64,000 bases of DNA from Micromonospora_H sonneratiae. Its GTDB lineage: Bacteria > Actinomycetota > Actinomycetes > Mycobacteriales > Micromonosporaceae. The notes under the pieces are model-generated. The model had not been told where the DNA came from, did no database searches, and saw only the letters and a program-made list of their open reading frames with translations. The DNA lies in contig NZ_JBHTMP010000033.1 in assembly GCF_042679305.1 (NCBI RefSeq), forward strand, positions 13,748-77,747, in the 5' to 3' direction. The position numbers and the translations under genes are program-made. Below are positions 8,918 to 17,312 of the stretch, in pieces. Each line of letters opens with the position of its first letter. Position 1 is the first letter of the stretch.

Positions 8918-9199
8918 GTGGGCATCCAGGCCTGCCGCCACTGCACTGTGCCGGTGCAGTGGGACGGTTGTAGGTGGCGACGCACCAACCGGTCGTACAT
9001 GTGCCGCGACGTGGCCGGCGGGTTGATGCCGACGTACGTGGCGCTGTCGTCACCGATCGCCGTGCGGGAGGGCGGCAACTTCCGCCCGACCTACCGGCTC
9101 ATCGCCCAGGTTCAGCGCATCCTCGACATCAACCAGATCAACACCGGCACCGAAGAAGTCGTCGATGCCGCCCGAGAATCGCTGGTCATCGGCACATAG
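8918..9199 (+). CDS. Unrecognised open frame, possible gene fragment
   Basis: The frame encodes up to 93 residues. The last 60 (from GGLMPTYVALSSP to ESLVIGT) look protein-like in composition, whereas the first 30 do not. I do not recognise the family. It lies between a hydrolase gene and a cluster of mobile-element end sequences (26-bp repeat at 9228, IS21-like repeats at 9261), so it may be the 3' remnant of a gene cut by insertion or deletion. Confidence 0.3.
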   Translation: MGIQACRHCTVPVQWDGCRWRRTNRSYMCRDVAGGLMPTYVALSSPIAVREGGNFRPTYRLIAQVQRILDINQINTGTEEVVDAARESLVIGT

Positions 9200-9227
9200 C
9201 CCCCGCAACCGGACGGCCAACTATCGC

Positions 9228-9253
9228 CGAAGATCCCCGGCCATCAAGCCCTG
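9228..9253 (-). repeat. 26-bp repeat, inverted partner of 3586-3611
   Basis: Perfect reverse complement of 3586-3611. It ends 7 bases before the IS21-like terminal repeats that begin at 9261. Confidence 0.6.
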
Positions 9254-9260
9254 ATGTCGT

Positions 9261-9322
9261 CTGCCGATGAGATTGAGGCATGATCTGGCTTCTGAGCTGG
9301 GGTGCCTCAGATTGACCGGCAG
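9261..9322. repeat. IS21-like 20-bp terminal repeats, inverted pair
   Basis: The 20-mer TGCCTCAGATTGACCGGCAG (9303-9322) and an inverted version (9261-9280) share the pattern TGCCTCA-N8-GGCAG with a 22-bp spacer. Three more direct copies lie at 10093-10163. Multiple short terminal repeats of this kind are characteristic of IS21-family ends, where they bind the IstA transposase. No istA or istB gene remains here. Confidence 0.55.
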
Positions 9323-9409
9323 AGCTGCACGCACGTTTCTGCCAGTGGAGTTGAGGCGACCGACGGGCACCGGCGAGTAAATGCGGCAGTCGCCCTTGAT
9401 GCAGGCGAG

Positions 9410-9997
9410 TCACTCGTCGCCCCGGATGCGGGCGTGGAGGTGCATGTCGTGTCGACCGTCGGAGTGGATGGCGTCGCTGCGTTTGGTGCCCTCCAAGAGG
9501 AAACCGGCTTTGACGGCGACACGGCAGGAGGCGTTGTTGCGGGTCGAGTGATCCAGATGCAGACGGTGGAAACCAGCCTCGCCGAGTGCCCAGACGCTCA
9601 GGGCCGTCAGCGCACGGGAGGCCACACCTGCTCCACGGGCGGCCGGGAGCACCCAGTATGCGCACCCCGCGACACCGTCATTGAGATTCATTCCGCCCAT
9701 GGCCATACGCCCCAGCACCTCACCGCCGCCGCGGGTCACCGCCCAACTCGCGCCCGTCTCCTCCTCCCATGCCTGGCGATACAGTTCGAACCACTCATGG
9801 ACCTGGTCTTCAGATGCGGGTTGACGAGTGTGCCAGTGCTGGATCTCAGGGTCGCGATAGGCGGCGAAGAATACTGCGGCGTCGGCCGCTTCCCAGGGCC
9901 GCAGCAGCAGGCCGCCGGCGGCGGACAGCACCGGTTGCCGGCCGTTGGCGAGTGTGCCTGCGGGAATGGCGGGCGGCGTTGACAGGGTTGCGGTCAC
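9410..9997 (-). CDS. GNAT acetyltransferase (RimJ/RimL-like)
   Basis: A 195-residue GNAT protein starting at GTG 9997. An N-terminal substrate lobe (LRPWEAADAAVFFAAYRDPE) precedes the acetyl-CoA strand and loop (AYWVLPAARGAGVASRALTA) and the C-terminal SCRVAVKAGFLLEGTKRS. It resembles the GNAT protein at 41376-41948 in layout, including AYWVLP/SYWVLP and the RHDMHLHAR ending, so the two are probably paralogues. It is bracketed by two 48-bp imperfect direct repeats (9275-9322, 10065-10112) of IS21-like ends, suggesting capture on a mobile segment. The acceptor is unknown; protein N-termini are the family default. Confidence 0.88.
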   Translation of the reverse strand: MTATLSTPPAIPAGTLANGRQPVLSAAGGLLLRPWEAADAAVFFAAYRDPEIQHWHTRQPASEDQVHEWFELYRQAWEEETGASWAVTRGGGEVLGRMAMGGMNLNDGVAGCAYWVLPAARGAGVASRALTALSVWALGEAGFHRLHLDHSTRNNASCRVAVKAGFLLEGTKRSDAIHSDGRHDMHLHARIRGDE

Positions 9998-10064
9998 ACC
10001 TCATCCTCTCTTGGCAACGATCACGGGCGTCACGTCGGCAGGGGTGGCTGCGCATCGGTGGCTG

Positions 10065-10163
10065 GAGGCATGATCATGCTCCTGAGCTGAGGTGCCTCAA
10101 CTTAAATGGCAGAAACCGCGAGATGCCTCAGACACGCTGGCAGTGCCTCATATCAACTGGCAG
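10065..10163 (+). repeat. IS21-like terminal repeat cluster
   Basis: Three direct copies of TGCCTCA-N8-GGCAG lie at 10093-10112, 10124-10143 and 10144-10163. The first sits inside a 48-bp block (10065-10112) that repeats the block at 9275-9322 imperfectly, about 38 of 48 bases. The pattern matches an IS21-type transposon end. Confidence 0.55.
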
Positions 10164-10184
10164 ACAACACCTGAAGAGCACAAC

Positions 10185-10221
10185 ATTATCGACTGAGCCA
10201 GTACCTGACTCAGTCGATAAT
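10185..10221. repeat. 37-bp palindrome next to tnpA relic
   Basis: The arms ATTATCGACTGAG (10185-10197) and its perfect complement (10209-10221) continue inward with a single mismatch to a 3-base loop. It lies just beyond the 3' end of the tnpA relic and may be a terminator or a recombination-site remnant. Confidence 0.5.
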
Positions 10222-10229
10222 GGCAGTTA

Positions 10230-11169
10230 TCACTCAGGCGGCGTGGGTGGGATGAAGCCAGGTTCACGGCCGCGGCGGCTACGGGGCCGCGGCGATGACC
10301 GGCGTCGGGCTGCGGGCGTAGTCGATGCGCTTGTCGAGGTCGAGTACGAGGTGCCGTGGAGGGCGACGTTGGACCAGAACAATGGGGTCAGGCCGCGGCG
10401 ATCGTGGTCGGTCATCCGGTTGGCCCAGTCGGGTTCGGTGAGGACCCGATCGACGAGGCGTCGTGTTGACCAACACGAGCGCGGATTGCAGCAGGTGCAA
10501 GGCGAGCATGGAGATCTCTTGGGCTTCCCGTCAGGGCCGGTGAGTTCGGCGTCGCGGCCGTAGAAGATCACGGTGTTGGCGGAGTTCCACTACTCGACGA
10601 CCTGCAGCCCTTCGTGGATCTCACGGCGCAGGTCGGGGTCGGCGAGGTAGTCGGCGATGAACACGGACCGGACCGCGGCTGTCGAGCGGGGCGGGGCACG
10701 GTGGTCCACAACGCGCTCTTGCGTAGGCCAATCTTCACGCCGCCGGCGGTGCCGGTGCACAGCGCTTCGGCCAGCCGCGCCGACCGGCAGCGGGCCAAGA
10801 CCGCCTCCCGCTGCCGGTCGGTGTTCAGCTCGCTCGGGCACACCTCGTCGGCAAGCCAGGTGATCACCTTGTCCTCGTCGCCGCGGGTAAACACTCGACC
10901 CGCCGCACATCGCCCTCAGCCAGGCCAAGCTGGCGGGCCACGTAATCCACCGCCGTCAGCGAGACCTCCCCTGCGTAGCGAGGGAACCGGCCTTCGATCT
11001 CGAAGAACTTCAACATCAGCGCGAAGCTCAACCGAGTCGCACCATGCTTGCCGGTCAACAGCTCCCGGTCGACGTCGACCAACGTCCACGACGCGACCAG
11101 CTCATCCAGTTCCCACTCACGGCGCACCGCGACAGGCTGCCAGACACCCGCGCCCATACCGCCGGCCAT
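10230..11169 (-). pseudogene. tnpA: Tn3-family transposase relic
   Basis: Pieces of a Tn3 TnpA appear in order in three frames. The N-terminal DUF4158-type start is DELVASWTLVDVDRELLTGK and LSFALMLKFFEIEGRFPRYA (about 11150-10900). Then comes FTRGDEDKVITWLADEVCP (about 10890). The C-terminal part is FIADYLADPDLRREIHEGLQ (about 10600) with LALHLLQSALVLVNT and TPLFWSNVALHG (about 10300-10500). The central DDE region is deleted and the frame changes at least twice, so no functional transposase is possible. This TnpA differs from the intact one at 25.3 kb. Confidence 0.8.
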
Positions 11170-11576
11170 CAGGCGTCGCTGGCGATACGCTCACCGCCGG
11201 CTGGCTTCCAGGAAGGTGACACCACGATGACGCGTCGCTGAGTGCGGTGAGCCGCTTCGGTGAACGCGTCGAGCGCCGCGATGATCCGTTGGTGTCCCTC
11301 CGCCATCGCCGCGGTGTCAACGACCCCGGCCAGGGTGCCGATCGCCAGGTCGCCGAGCGGGTTCCACACCGGCCCCTTGGCCACGACCAGGTTGGAATTC
11401 ACCCAGTGCAGCCGTTCAACCTGCATGTTCAGCGCCAACGCGGACTCGGCGTACCCGTCACCCATGTCACCGATGGCGTCCTGATCAGCGTCCTGCGCCA
11501 GCTCACCGGCCTGAGCAAACGTCATCGAGTCAAGCGCCTGGCAGGTGTGCAGGTACATCACCAGCCACGGGTTCAT
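11169..11576 (-). CDS. Hypothetical protein
   Basis: A 135-residue frame beginning MNPWLVMYLHTCQALDSM and rich in Ala, with helical stretches (DLAIGTLAGVVDTAAMAEGH). I recognise no family. It touches the 5' end of the tnpA relic and begins where the preceding broken frame ends (4-bp overlap). It is therefore either a short gene of the degenerate transposon or the 3' half of the broken gene upstream. Confidence 0.4.
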   Translation of the reverse strand: MNPWLVMYLHTCQALDSMTFAQAGELAQDADQDAIGDMGDGYAESALALNMQVERLHWVNSNLVVAKGPVWNPLGDLAIGTLAGVVDTAAMAEGHQRIIAALDAFTEAAHRTQRRVIVVSPSWKPAGGERIASDA

Positions 11577-11939
11577 CCGCGCAACCAGATGCGCCGGCGC
11601 ACCATATCCGGCACCGACTCATCAGCCGCGAGCTTGCGGGCCGCAGGCAGATCCGGGATATCCAGCGCCTCCCACGCCCGCAGCAGCCGCAGGCGGATCG
11701 TCGAACTGGTCAGATGAGCCAATGGGCTGGTCAGTGTCGTACACGGCCGCCGATGGTACGGCCCACCTGTGACAGCCCTCACGCCACGCGCCTACCGGCA
11801 ATTTGGGCGGGCTGGGCCACCTACCCAAGCGCCGGGCCCGGTAGGTAGTCGCGGCCTTCACACCGGCGTCGGCCTGCCAGCGATCCATGTCGTCGCGGTC
11901 AAACGCCGCGTCCAAGTGCACGTACTGCTCTGGGGTCAA
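11573..11939 (-). pseudogene. Broken hypothetical gene
   Basis: An N-terminal piece, MTPEQYVHLDAAFDRDDMDR (from 11939), loses frame near 11780. A second frame, LLRAWEALDIPDLPAARKL with VPDMVRRRIWLRG, carries on to 11573. Together they suggest one protein broken by a frameshift, possibly continuing into the gene at 11169-11576. No family is recognised. Confidence 0.35.
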
Positions 11940-12470
11940 CGTCTAGAGGACGTCGAGAGCCGATGTAGCTCGAACGAGGGTTGGTCACGGGTATGTGTGA
12001 TCGCACGCCCGGAACTTGCTAGAGGCCGAGTTGGACCGGCTGGTCCGGCGTCCCCGTTGCGAGAAGTGCTGTCAAGGGTGTTGTGAGGTCGCGGGGCGAA
12101 AACAGTTCAGGTGGGCGTCATGCTGTGTCGGACGCGGCGGCAAGGCGGCTGATGATCGACACCGCCGCAGATTATCAACCGCCCGCTTGCCCCACCTCAG
12201 TCAGCTGCGATCGTTGGCTGCGGGTTCCAGACCAGCTGTTTTTCGGCAACGGCGGCCCCACGGTCGATGCCTTGGTGCGTGGCGAGCAGCAGCACCTGAA
12301 ACACCTTGCCCAGAACGACCCGGTCCTCTGCCGCGTGACGCCACCGAGCCGATGTATCGACGTTGGCTTTTCGTTGGAAGCCGTGGCCAGCACTTACCGC
12401 GACAGACGCCAGCAGGATAGAGTTGCATAGTTCAATGTGCGGCTGGTCCGGTACACGGTGAGGAGCTGCC
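11940..12470. other. Gene-free interval
   Basis: Overlapping open frames exist on both strands but none has protein-like composition, motifs or a ribosome site. The right end carries the promoter and the GAGGAG ribosome site of the secreted protein gene at 12471. Confidence 0.5.
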
Positions 12471-12980
12471 ATGAAGATGTCCTGGCGCAAGACTGCGATG
12501 AGCGGACTTCTCACTCTGACCCTGGCCGTCGTGGCGCCCGTATCTCCCGCGCAGGCGTCGACGCTTGCCCCCACCCTCACCTTCAGGACAGCCGGGACGG
12601 TGAGCGCGTTGCCCACCTGTGATCTGGGCATCTGGGACTACGCCTATTTCTCTGGGCCGAAAGGGTGGATGTTCCTGCCGATCTACAACCCTACCGAGGA
12701 TATCGACTGTCTCTTGGCCAGCAGCAACTACAACAACTGGGGAGTTGTCGCTCTGCAGAACGCACTTGTCCGATGCTACGGGCAGTCGATCGCTGTCGAC
12801 GGAGACTTCGGTTCAGGAACCCGCACGGCACTTCTCAATGCCCAGAACTGGGAGCGGGTCGTAAACGGCAAGGCCCTCGCGGTCGATGGGGTCTACGGGC
12901 CCGCTACGCGGGGAAGCATCATGTGGCCCTACTACACTTCGTCCGGCAACCTTGCTGGACCGCACAAGTGCATGTATTGA
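12471..12980 (+). CDS. Secreted peptidoglycan-binding protein
   Basis: A 169-residue exported protein. Residues 1-30 form a clear Sec signal (KMSWRKTAMS, a hydrophobic run LLTLTLAVVAP, then AQAS before the cut). The mature part contains a PG_binding_1 type repeat: VVALQNALVRCYGQSIAVDG, DFGSGTRTALLNAQ and LAVDGVYGPATRGSIMWP. Such domains anchor proteins to cell-wall peptidoglycan; no catalytic domain accompanies it here. A strong GAGGAG site precedes the ATG. It appears to be a single-gene unit and was probably acquired with, or left beside, the mobile debris to its left. Confidence 0.85.
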   Translation: MKMSWRKTAMSGLLTLTLAVVAPVSPAQASTLAPTLTFRTAGTVSALPTCDLGIWDYAYFSGPKGWMFLPIYNPTEDIDCLLASSNYNNWGVVALQNALVRCYGQSIAVDGDFGSGTRTALLNAQNWERVVNGKALAVDGVYGPATRGSIMWPYYTSSGNLAGPHKCMY

Positions 12981-13133
12981 TCACGATGGCGGCCTCGTCA
13001 GTACCGTGCTCAACCCGGTCGAAGGCGCCGAGCGGATCGTGCGCTTCCGGGTTTTTCTCGGGGAGCAGTGCCATCACGCCGTTTCGGGGGCGAGATGGTC
13101 GGCCGGTCGGTCAAGGCGTTCACCGCAGCTGCT

Positions 13134-13913
13134 TCACAGCCGTCGGACGCGCAGCACGCAGGTCAGCATCGGGAGGGTGAACTCGCCGTCCGCAGTCTGC
13201 GGTTTGCTTGCAAGAAAGGTACGGATCCGGCCGAGCGTGGTCGCCTGTTCCTGCTCCGGCATGACGAGCATCCCCGCCCTTGTGGCAAGTGTCGCAACGA
13301 GGGAGTCGGCGGTGCGGCGCTGCCCGTGCGGGAAGTCGGCCTGCTCCGGCGAGCCGAACCGGGCAGTCCCGCCGGTCTTTGGAAGGTGTGCGTCGGCTGT
13401 CTCGGTGCGCCAACTGGCGGGTGTGTCGCGCGGGCCGATGGCGGCGCTGCCGCTGACCCGTGCCAGGTCGGCGACCCAGTCGACCCGATCGTCGACGACG
13501 TTCCACAGGCCGGCCAAAATTCCGTCGGGCACCAGGACTCTGGCGATCTCGGGTCCGGCGATGGCCATGTCGAACCAGTGCATGGCGTTGCCGGCCAGCA
13601 CGGCGTCGACGGACGCGTCCGGTAGCGGTATCGCCTCGGCGCTACCTGACAGTGCGTGGACGTCCGGCAGTGCACTGTGGAGCTCGGTCAGCATCGCCGG
13701 GTCAGGCTCGACTGCGGTGACGTCGGCGCCCACTGCAACCAATGTGGCGGTGAGCTTGCCGGTTCCGGCGCCGAGGTCGAGTACCCGTAGGCCGGGCGCG
13801 GGCTCGAGCGCCCATCGCACTGCGGCATGCGCATAGTCCGGGCGGTGCGCGGCGTACGCGGTCGCCGCCGTGCCGAATGACGAGGCGTGAATGAGTCGTT
13901 CGTCTTGGTCCAC
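13134..13913 (-). CDS. Class I SAM-dependent methyltransferase
   Basis: A 259-residue methyltransferase starting at GTG 13913. Motif I is VLDLGAGTGKLTATL, the acidic end of motif II is VTAVEPDPAML, and post-motif segments are SAEAIPLPDASVDAVLAGNA and HWFDMAIAGPEIARVLVPDG. This Methyltransf_11 pattern, with AMHWFD after motif IV, matches the SAM methyltransferases that act on small metabolites or menaquinone-like acceptors. The acceptor cannot be told from sequence. It lies alone between a secreted protein gene and a VOC gene. Confidence 0.9.
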   Translation of the reverse strand: MDQDERLIHASSFGTAATAYAAHRPDYAHAAVRWALEPAPGLRVLDLGAGTGKLTATLVAVGADVTAVEPDPAMLTELHSALPDVHALSGSAEAIPLPDASVDAVLAGNAMHWFDMAIAGPEIARVLVPDGILAGLWNVVDDRVDWVADLARVSGSAAIGPRDTPASWRTETADAHLPKTGGTARFGSPEQADFPHGQRRTADSLVATLATRAGMLVMPEQEQATTLGRIRTFLASKPQTADGEFTLPMLTCVLRVRRL

Positions 13914-14014
13914 GCGGCAACCCTAGCGCTGCAGTACCCTGCCGGCGTCGGGTTCACTCGGGTGCAGGTCGGTCGGCCGGGCATACCGGCCGTCGGTCAG
14001 GTGAAACAGCGCCG

Positions 14015-14758
14015 TTAAACCGTCCATAACAGACAGAACGGCTTACCGGCTGGATCGGCGTAGACCCGCCAGTTGGGGCCCTCGCCGTCGAGCCGGGTGG
14101 CGCCGAGCGCGAGAACGGCCGGTTCGGCCGCGTCGATGTCGTCGACCGTCACGTCGAGGTGGAACTGCTGCGGGTGGGCCGGGTCCGGCCAGCGCGGTGC
14201 CGTGTACGGCGTCACCTGTTGGAACAACACCGGCTGCGTACCGTCCTCGCCGATCATGGCCATGCCGTCGGCCTCGTACGTAACCGGCTTGCCGAGCAGT
14301 TCCGCGTAGAAGTGGCTCAGGGTCTTGGCGTCGGGGCAGTCGAGCATGACACCCATCAGGGTGGTCCGCGGGTCGTCCGGGTTGAGGCACAGGTCGAACG
14401 GGTGCCCGGCCGGGTCGGCCAGCGTGTGCCACCTCTCGTTGCGGCGCAGCACGGTGGCACCGAGTTGCATCGCCCGGTCAGCCGCCGCGTCGATGTCCGG
14501 CACCCGCAGGTCGAGGTGGGCCTGCTGCGGATGGTGCGGATCCGGCCAGCGCGGTGGAACGTGATCGGCGGCCAGTTGCAGGCCGATCCGCCAACCGTCG
14601 TCGGTGGTGAGCGTGATCCAATCATCATCGTCGTCGTTCGGGTGGCGGTGCCAGCCCGCGAGCCGCTCGTAGAACGTGGCGAGGCGGTCGAGGTCAGGGG
14701 TGTCCAGCACCACGGTCTTGAGCGATCCGATCGCCGGTCGGTCCAGTTCGGGGCCCAT
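14015..14758 (-). CDS. VOC (glyoxalase/bleomycin-resistance) protein, two modules
   Basis: A 247-residue protein with two VOC modules in tandem. Module 1 spans residues 10-120 (VVLDTPDLDRLATFYERLAG to ADPAGHPFDLCL). Module 2 spans 128-245 (LDCPDAKTLSHFYAELLGKP to ADPAGKPFCLLW). Each has the His/Glu-type positions around HLDL/HLDV and the PAGHPF/PAGKPF end. The family includes dioxygenases, isomerases and drug-binding proteins. The ATG at 14758 is preferred over an upstream extension because the extension runs through a tandem repeat and an unrelated relic. Confidence 0.85.
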   Translation of the reverse strand: MGPELDRPAIGSLKTVVLDTPDLDRLATFYERLAGWHRHPNDDDDDWITLTTDDGWRIGLQLAADHVPPRWPDPHHPQQAHLDLRVPDIDAAADRAMQLGATVLRRNERWHTLADPAGHPFDLCLNPDDPRTTLMGVMLDCPDAKTLSHFYAELLGKPVTYEADGMAMIGEDGTQPVLFQQVTPYTAPRWPDPAHPQQFHLDVTVDDIDAAEPAVLALGATRLDGEGPNWRVYADPAGKPFCLLWTV

Positions 14759-14760
14759 GT

Positions 14761-14801
14761 CCCGATCCTGCCAAGCCGACCCCCGATCCTGCCAAGCCGA
14801 C
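14761..14801. repeat. 21-bp tandem duplication upstream of VOC gene
   Basis: Two perfect copies, one starting at 14761 and one at 14782, duplicate the minus-strand ribosome-site region (AGGATCGGG) of the VOC gene. Confidence 0.8.
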
Positions 14802-14803
14802 CC

Positions 14804-15035
14804 CCGGACCGCCACCGAAACACCGCCCTGGCCGGCGCCGGCGATGGGCCGGACCTGACGGACGTAGCGGCGGGCACGGTGTCTGTCGAGGGCGGCTGGT
14901 CTCGACGAGTACGGCCAGGGCCAGGCGGTGCGGGTGGTGTCGAGCAGGAAGTCGGCGGCGATCGGCGGAATGCCCGCGCGCAACAGGTCCGGGCAGGTCG
15001 GCGAGGCGCTGCTGGGCGTCGATATGTCCGGTCAT
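14804..15035 (-). pseudogene. Truncated, frameshifted gene downstream of tetR
   Basis: An ATG at 15035 overlaps the tetR stop by 4 bp and opens MTGHIDAQQRLADLPGP. The frame then shifts into one reading RAGIPPIAADFLLDTTRTAW and LDRHRARRYVRQVRP before the tandem repeat. It looks like the start of a third operon gene, now broken and truncated. The family is not recognised. Confidence 0.45.
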
Positions 15036-15688
15036 GCGGGTTTCTGCCCCTCTTCCTGGCGGTGCTGCGCGTCGGTCCGTCGCAGCAGTCGGTCGGCCTG
15101 CTGGAGGACGGCCGCCAGGTACTGGTGTGTGGCGGCGGGGTCGGCTGAGGCGTGCGGGTCGATGAGCATGCGGTACATCGCCGCACCGACGACCATGTCG
15201 ATCACAGTGTCGAGGTCGGCGTCCTCAGCCAGTATCCCGTCGCGGCGGGCCCGCTCGAGTGCGGTGCGGATCAGCTGGCGGCGGGGCTGGATGTACTGCT
15301 CGCGATAGATTTCCAACAACGACGGCTGGGTGATGCTGGAGCCGATGAGCTGGGCGAGGATCGCGCGGAAACGGACGTCGCCGAACGTACGTACCCAGGA
15401 GTCCATGAGCTGTTCGTCGACCGGCTGCCCTGCAGCGTCCACGGTGGCCCAGATTTCCGCCTCGGGGACGAGGGTGCGGGCCCGTTCGATCGCCTGGGTG
15501 AGCAGTTCCTCCCTCGAGGACCAGCGCCGGTAGACGGTCACCTTGGCCACGCTGGCGCGTTTGGCGATCTGCTCGAAGTTCGCGCCCTCCAGGCCCCGCT
15601 CCACGAACAGCTCCAGCGCCGCCCTCATGATCGCATCGTCGGCCTCGGGGTCGCGTGGCCTGCCCCGGGTACGCCGTGCAGACGTCAT
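15032..15688 (-). CDS. TetR-family regulator
   Basis: A 218-residue TetR protein. The HTH (residues 10-60) contains MRAALELFVERGLEGANFEQ and IAKRASVAKVTVYRRWSSRE. The remaining 150 residues are helical, with the TetR_C type LIGSSITQPSLLEIYREQY. The ATG at 15688 overlaps the stop of the metallo-hydrolase gene upstream by 4 bp, so the two are co-translated. It most likely represses this operon through the palindrome at 17221-17254. Confidence 0.92.
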   Translation of the reverse strand: MTSARRTRGRPRDPEADDAIMRAALELFVERGLEGANFEQIAKRASVAKVTVYRRWSSREELLTQAIERARTLVPEAEIWATVDAAGQPVDEQLMDSWVRTFGDVRFRAILAQLIGSSITQPSLLEIYREQYIQPRRQLIRTALERARRDGILAEDADLDTVIDMVVGAAMYRMLIDPHASADPAATHQYLAAVLQQADRLLRRTDAQHRQEEGQKPA

Positions 15689-17205
15689 CGGAACTCCACC
15701 TTTCCCAGACCCGGCCCGGAGGCGGGCGCGACGAAGCGGGGGGTGTGCCCGGGGCGCAGCCGCCACTCAGGGGTGAGGACGGTCTGCATGTGCCGGCGCA
15801 GCTCCCACAGCCCCGCCGCACCGGGCGTCCCGTCAGTGAACGTGGAGGTCACGAGGTCGAACTGGTAGCGGGTGTTGTCATGCGCGAACAGCGGCACGAC
15901 CCCGGGATCCGAGGACAGCAACTGCTGGATACGTTGGGCGGCCTCAAGCTGGCGGATGGTGTCGGCACCTCCGATGGTCATCTGCCGGACCTGGCCGGTG
16001 GCCAGGTGGGAGAGCGTGTAGAGGGTGTCACCCATGAACAGCACGCTGCCGGTGTCCAGGCGTAGCAGTACGCACATGTGGCCGGGTGAGTGGCCGGGTG
16101 TGGGTAGCAGGACAAGACTGCCGTCGCCGAAGTAGTCCTGGCTGGCGGGAAAGGTGCCGAAGGCTCCGGAGTCGAAGGCGGGGAAGGAGAGGTTGTCCTT
16201 GACCAGGTCGAATGAGTACGGGTAGAGCACGCCGTGTTTCCAGTCGCGCCGGTCCATCACCACCGTCGCCTGGGGCAGGTAGCGCAGCCCTCCCGCGTGG
16301 TCGTCATGGACATGGGTGAGGAACACGGTGGTGATCTCCTTGACGTCGTAGCCGAGCCGGGCCAGGTGGACCCGCAGATCCTGCCCGGGACTCATCCGGT
16401 ACTCGTCACGCTCGGTCAGTAGGCGCGAGGTCATGTCGTAGTACCCGTCGTGATCGTGTGCCTGCTCCCAGTTCACGCCGGTGTCGACCAGCATGGGGCC
16501 ATGCCGGGGATGGTCGATGAGGTAGGCGTAGACGGGTACCGCGATCTGCGCCTTGTCGACCAGGGTGCGCAGGTAACCGTTCAGTCCTTCCCAGCCGTCC
16601 AGACCGCCGTAGAACTGACCGTAGGTGACGATGGTGTCGCCGATGTGGATCGGAAAGACCCGCACGGCACCGTCGGTGATTCGCCGACGCGCGCCCGGGG
16701 CACGCATGGCCGCCTGCCGCTCGTGCTCGCCTCGCGCCAGCATCTCGCGGCGCTGCCGTTCCACGGGGCCGATCGATAGTCCGCTCAGCATGCCCAGCAC
16801 TAGCCCCGCACCGCCCAGCAGCAAGGCACGCCTGGTCCGTCGGGTGCCCTGGTCGTCTGCTCTGCGACGTCCGCGCAGCAGAGCAGACACCGCCCCGGCC
16901 AGGCATGCCGCCCCAGCCAGGGCGAGCAGCATCGGCAGGTCCTTGACGTGGTAGACGACCGTCAGGTAGAGCGCCAGCGTGCCCAGGCCGACCGGAACCC
17001 CGACGAACGTCAGCACCCGGCGCCGCGTGACTCGCCGGCCGAGCACGCCCGGCCACAACAGCCCGGCCACCAGTCCGATCAGTAGTAGCCCGTAGGCCCC
17101 CAGCAGCGGCACTGGGACGTTCTTCAGCCGCAGGACGACCAGCCAGACGGTTGCGGTCGCAAGGGCAGGAACGAGCAACCCGATCTTGCCCAGGATCTTC
17201 AGCAC
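15685..17205 (-). CDS. Membrane-anchored metallo-beta-lactamase-fold hydrolase
   Basis: A 506-residue protein. Four or five hydrophobic segments fill the first 150 residues, and the catalytic domain follows. It carries the binuclear-zinc motif THVHDDHAGG, LVDTGVNWEQ, a metal-binding His in PTPGHSPGHM, the bridging Asp in VLFMGDTLY and a final FAHDN. The catalytic half resembles N-acyl-homoserine lactonase-type MBL proteins, so a lactone or ester substrate is plausible. The GTG at 17205 is chosen because GGGAGG lies before it and the longer TTG start would lie within the operator. Confidence 0.82.
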   Translation of the reverse strand: MLKILGKIGLLVPALATATVWLVVLRLKNVPVPLLGAYGLLLIGLVAGLLWPGVLGRRVTRRRVLTFVGVPVGLGTLALYLTVVYHVKDLPMLLALAGAACLAGAVSALLRGRRRADDQGTRRTRRALLLGGAGLVLGMLSGLSIGPVERQRREMLARGEHERQAAMRAPGARRRITDGAVRVFPIHIGDTIVTYGQFYGGLDGWEGLNGYLRTLVDKAQIAVPVYAYLIDHPRHGPMLVDTGVNWEQAHDHDGYYDMTSRLLTERDEYRMSPGQDLRVHLARLGYDVKEITTVFLTHVHDDHAGGLRYLPQATVVMDRRDWKHGVLYPYSFDLVKDNLSFPAFDSGAFGTFPASQDYFGDGSLVLLPTPGHSPGHMCVLLRLDTGSVLFMGDTLYTLSHLATGQVRQMTIGGADTIRQLEAAQRIQQLLSSDPGVVPLFAHDNTRYQFDLVTSTFTDGTPGAAGLWELRRHMQTVLTPEWRLRPGHTPRFVAPASGPGLGKVEFR

Positions 17206-17220
17206 CTGACCTCCCGCTCC

Positions 17221-17254
17221 ATTATGTAAATGCAAACGGATGCGTTTACATAAT
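17221..17254. promoter_or_regulatory. TetR-type operator palindrome
   Basis: Ten-base arms ATTATGTAAA and its perfect complement frame an inner dyad (AACG-N4-CGTT). It lies between the metallo-hydrolase start and its presumed promoter. Size and symmetry suit a TetR dimer pair, presumably the regulator encoded in the same operon. Confidence 0.6.
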
Positions 17255-17312
17255 AGACACTCCGTCCCGCCGGCCCCAAGGGCCTACCGCGCTGGGCATC
17301 CAACCAGCACCA

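Noticed and set aside
12083..12430. 115-codon plus-strand frame before the secreted protein gene
   Set aside because: No ribosome site, no family pattern, and competing frames on both strands.
14759..14983. Longer start for the two-module VOC protein
   Set aside because: The extension contains a translated 21-bp tandem repeat and part of a broken upstream gene.
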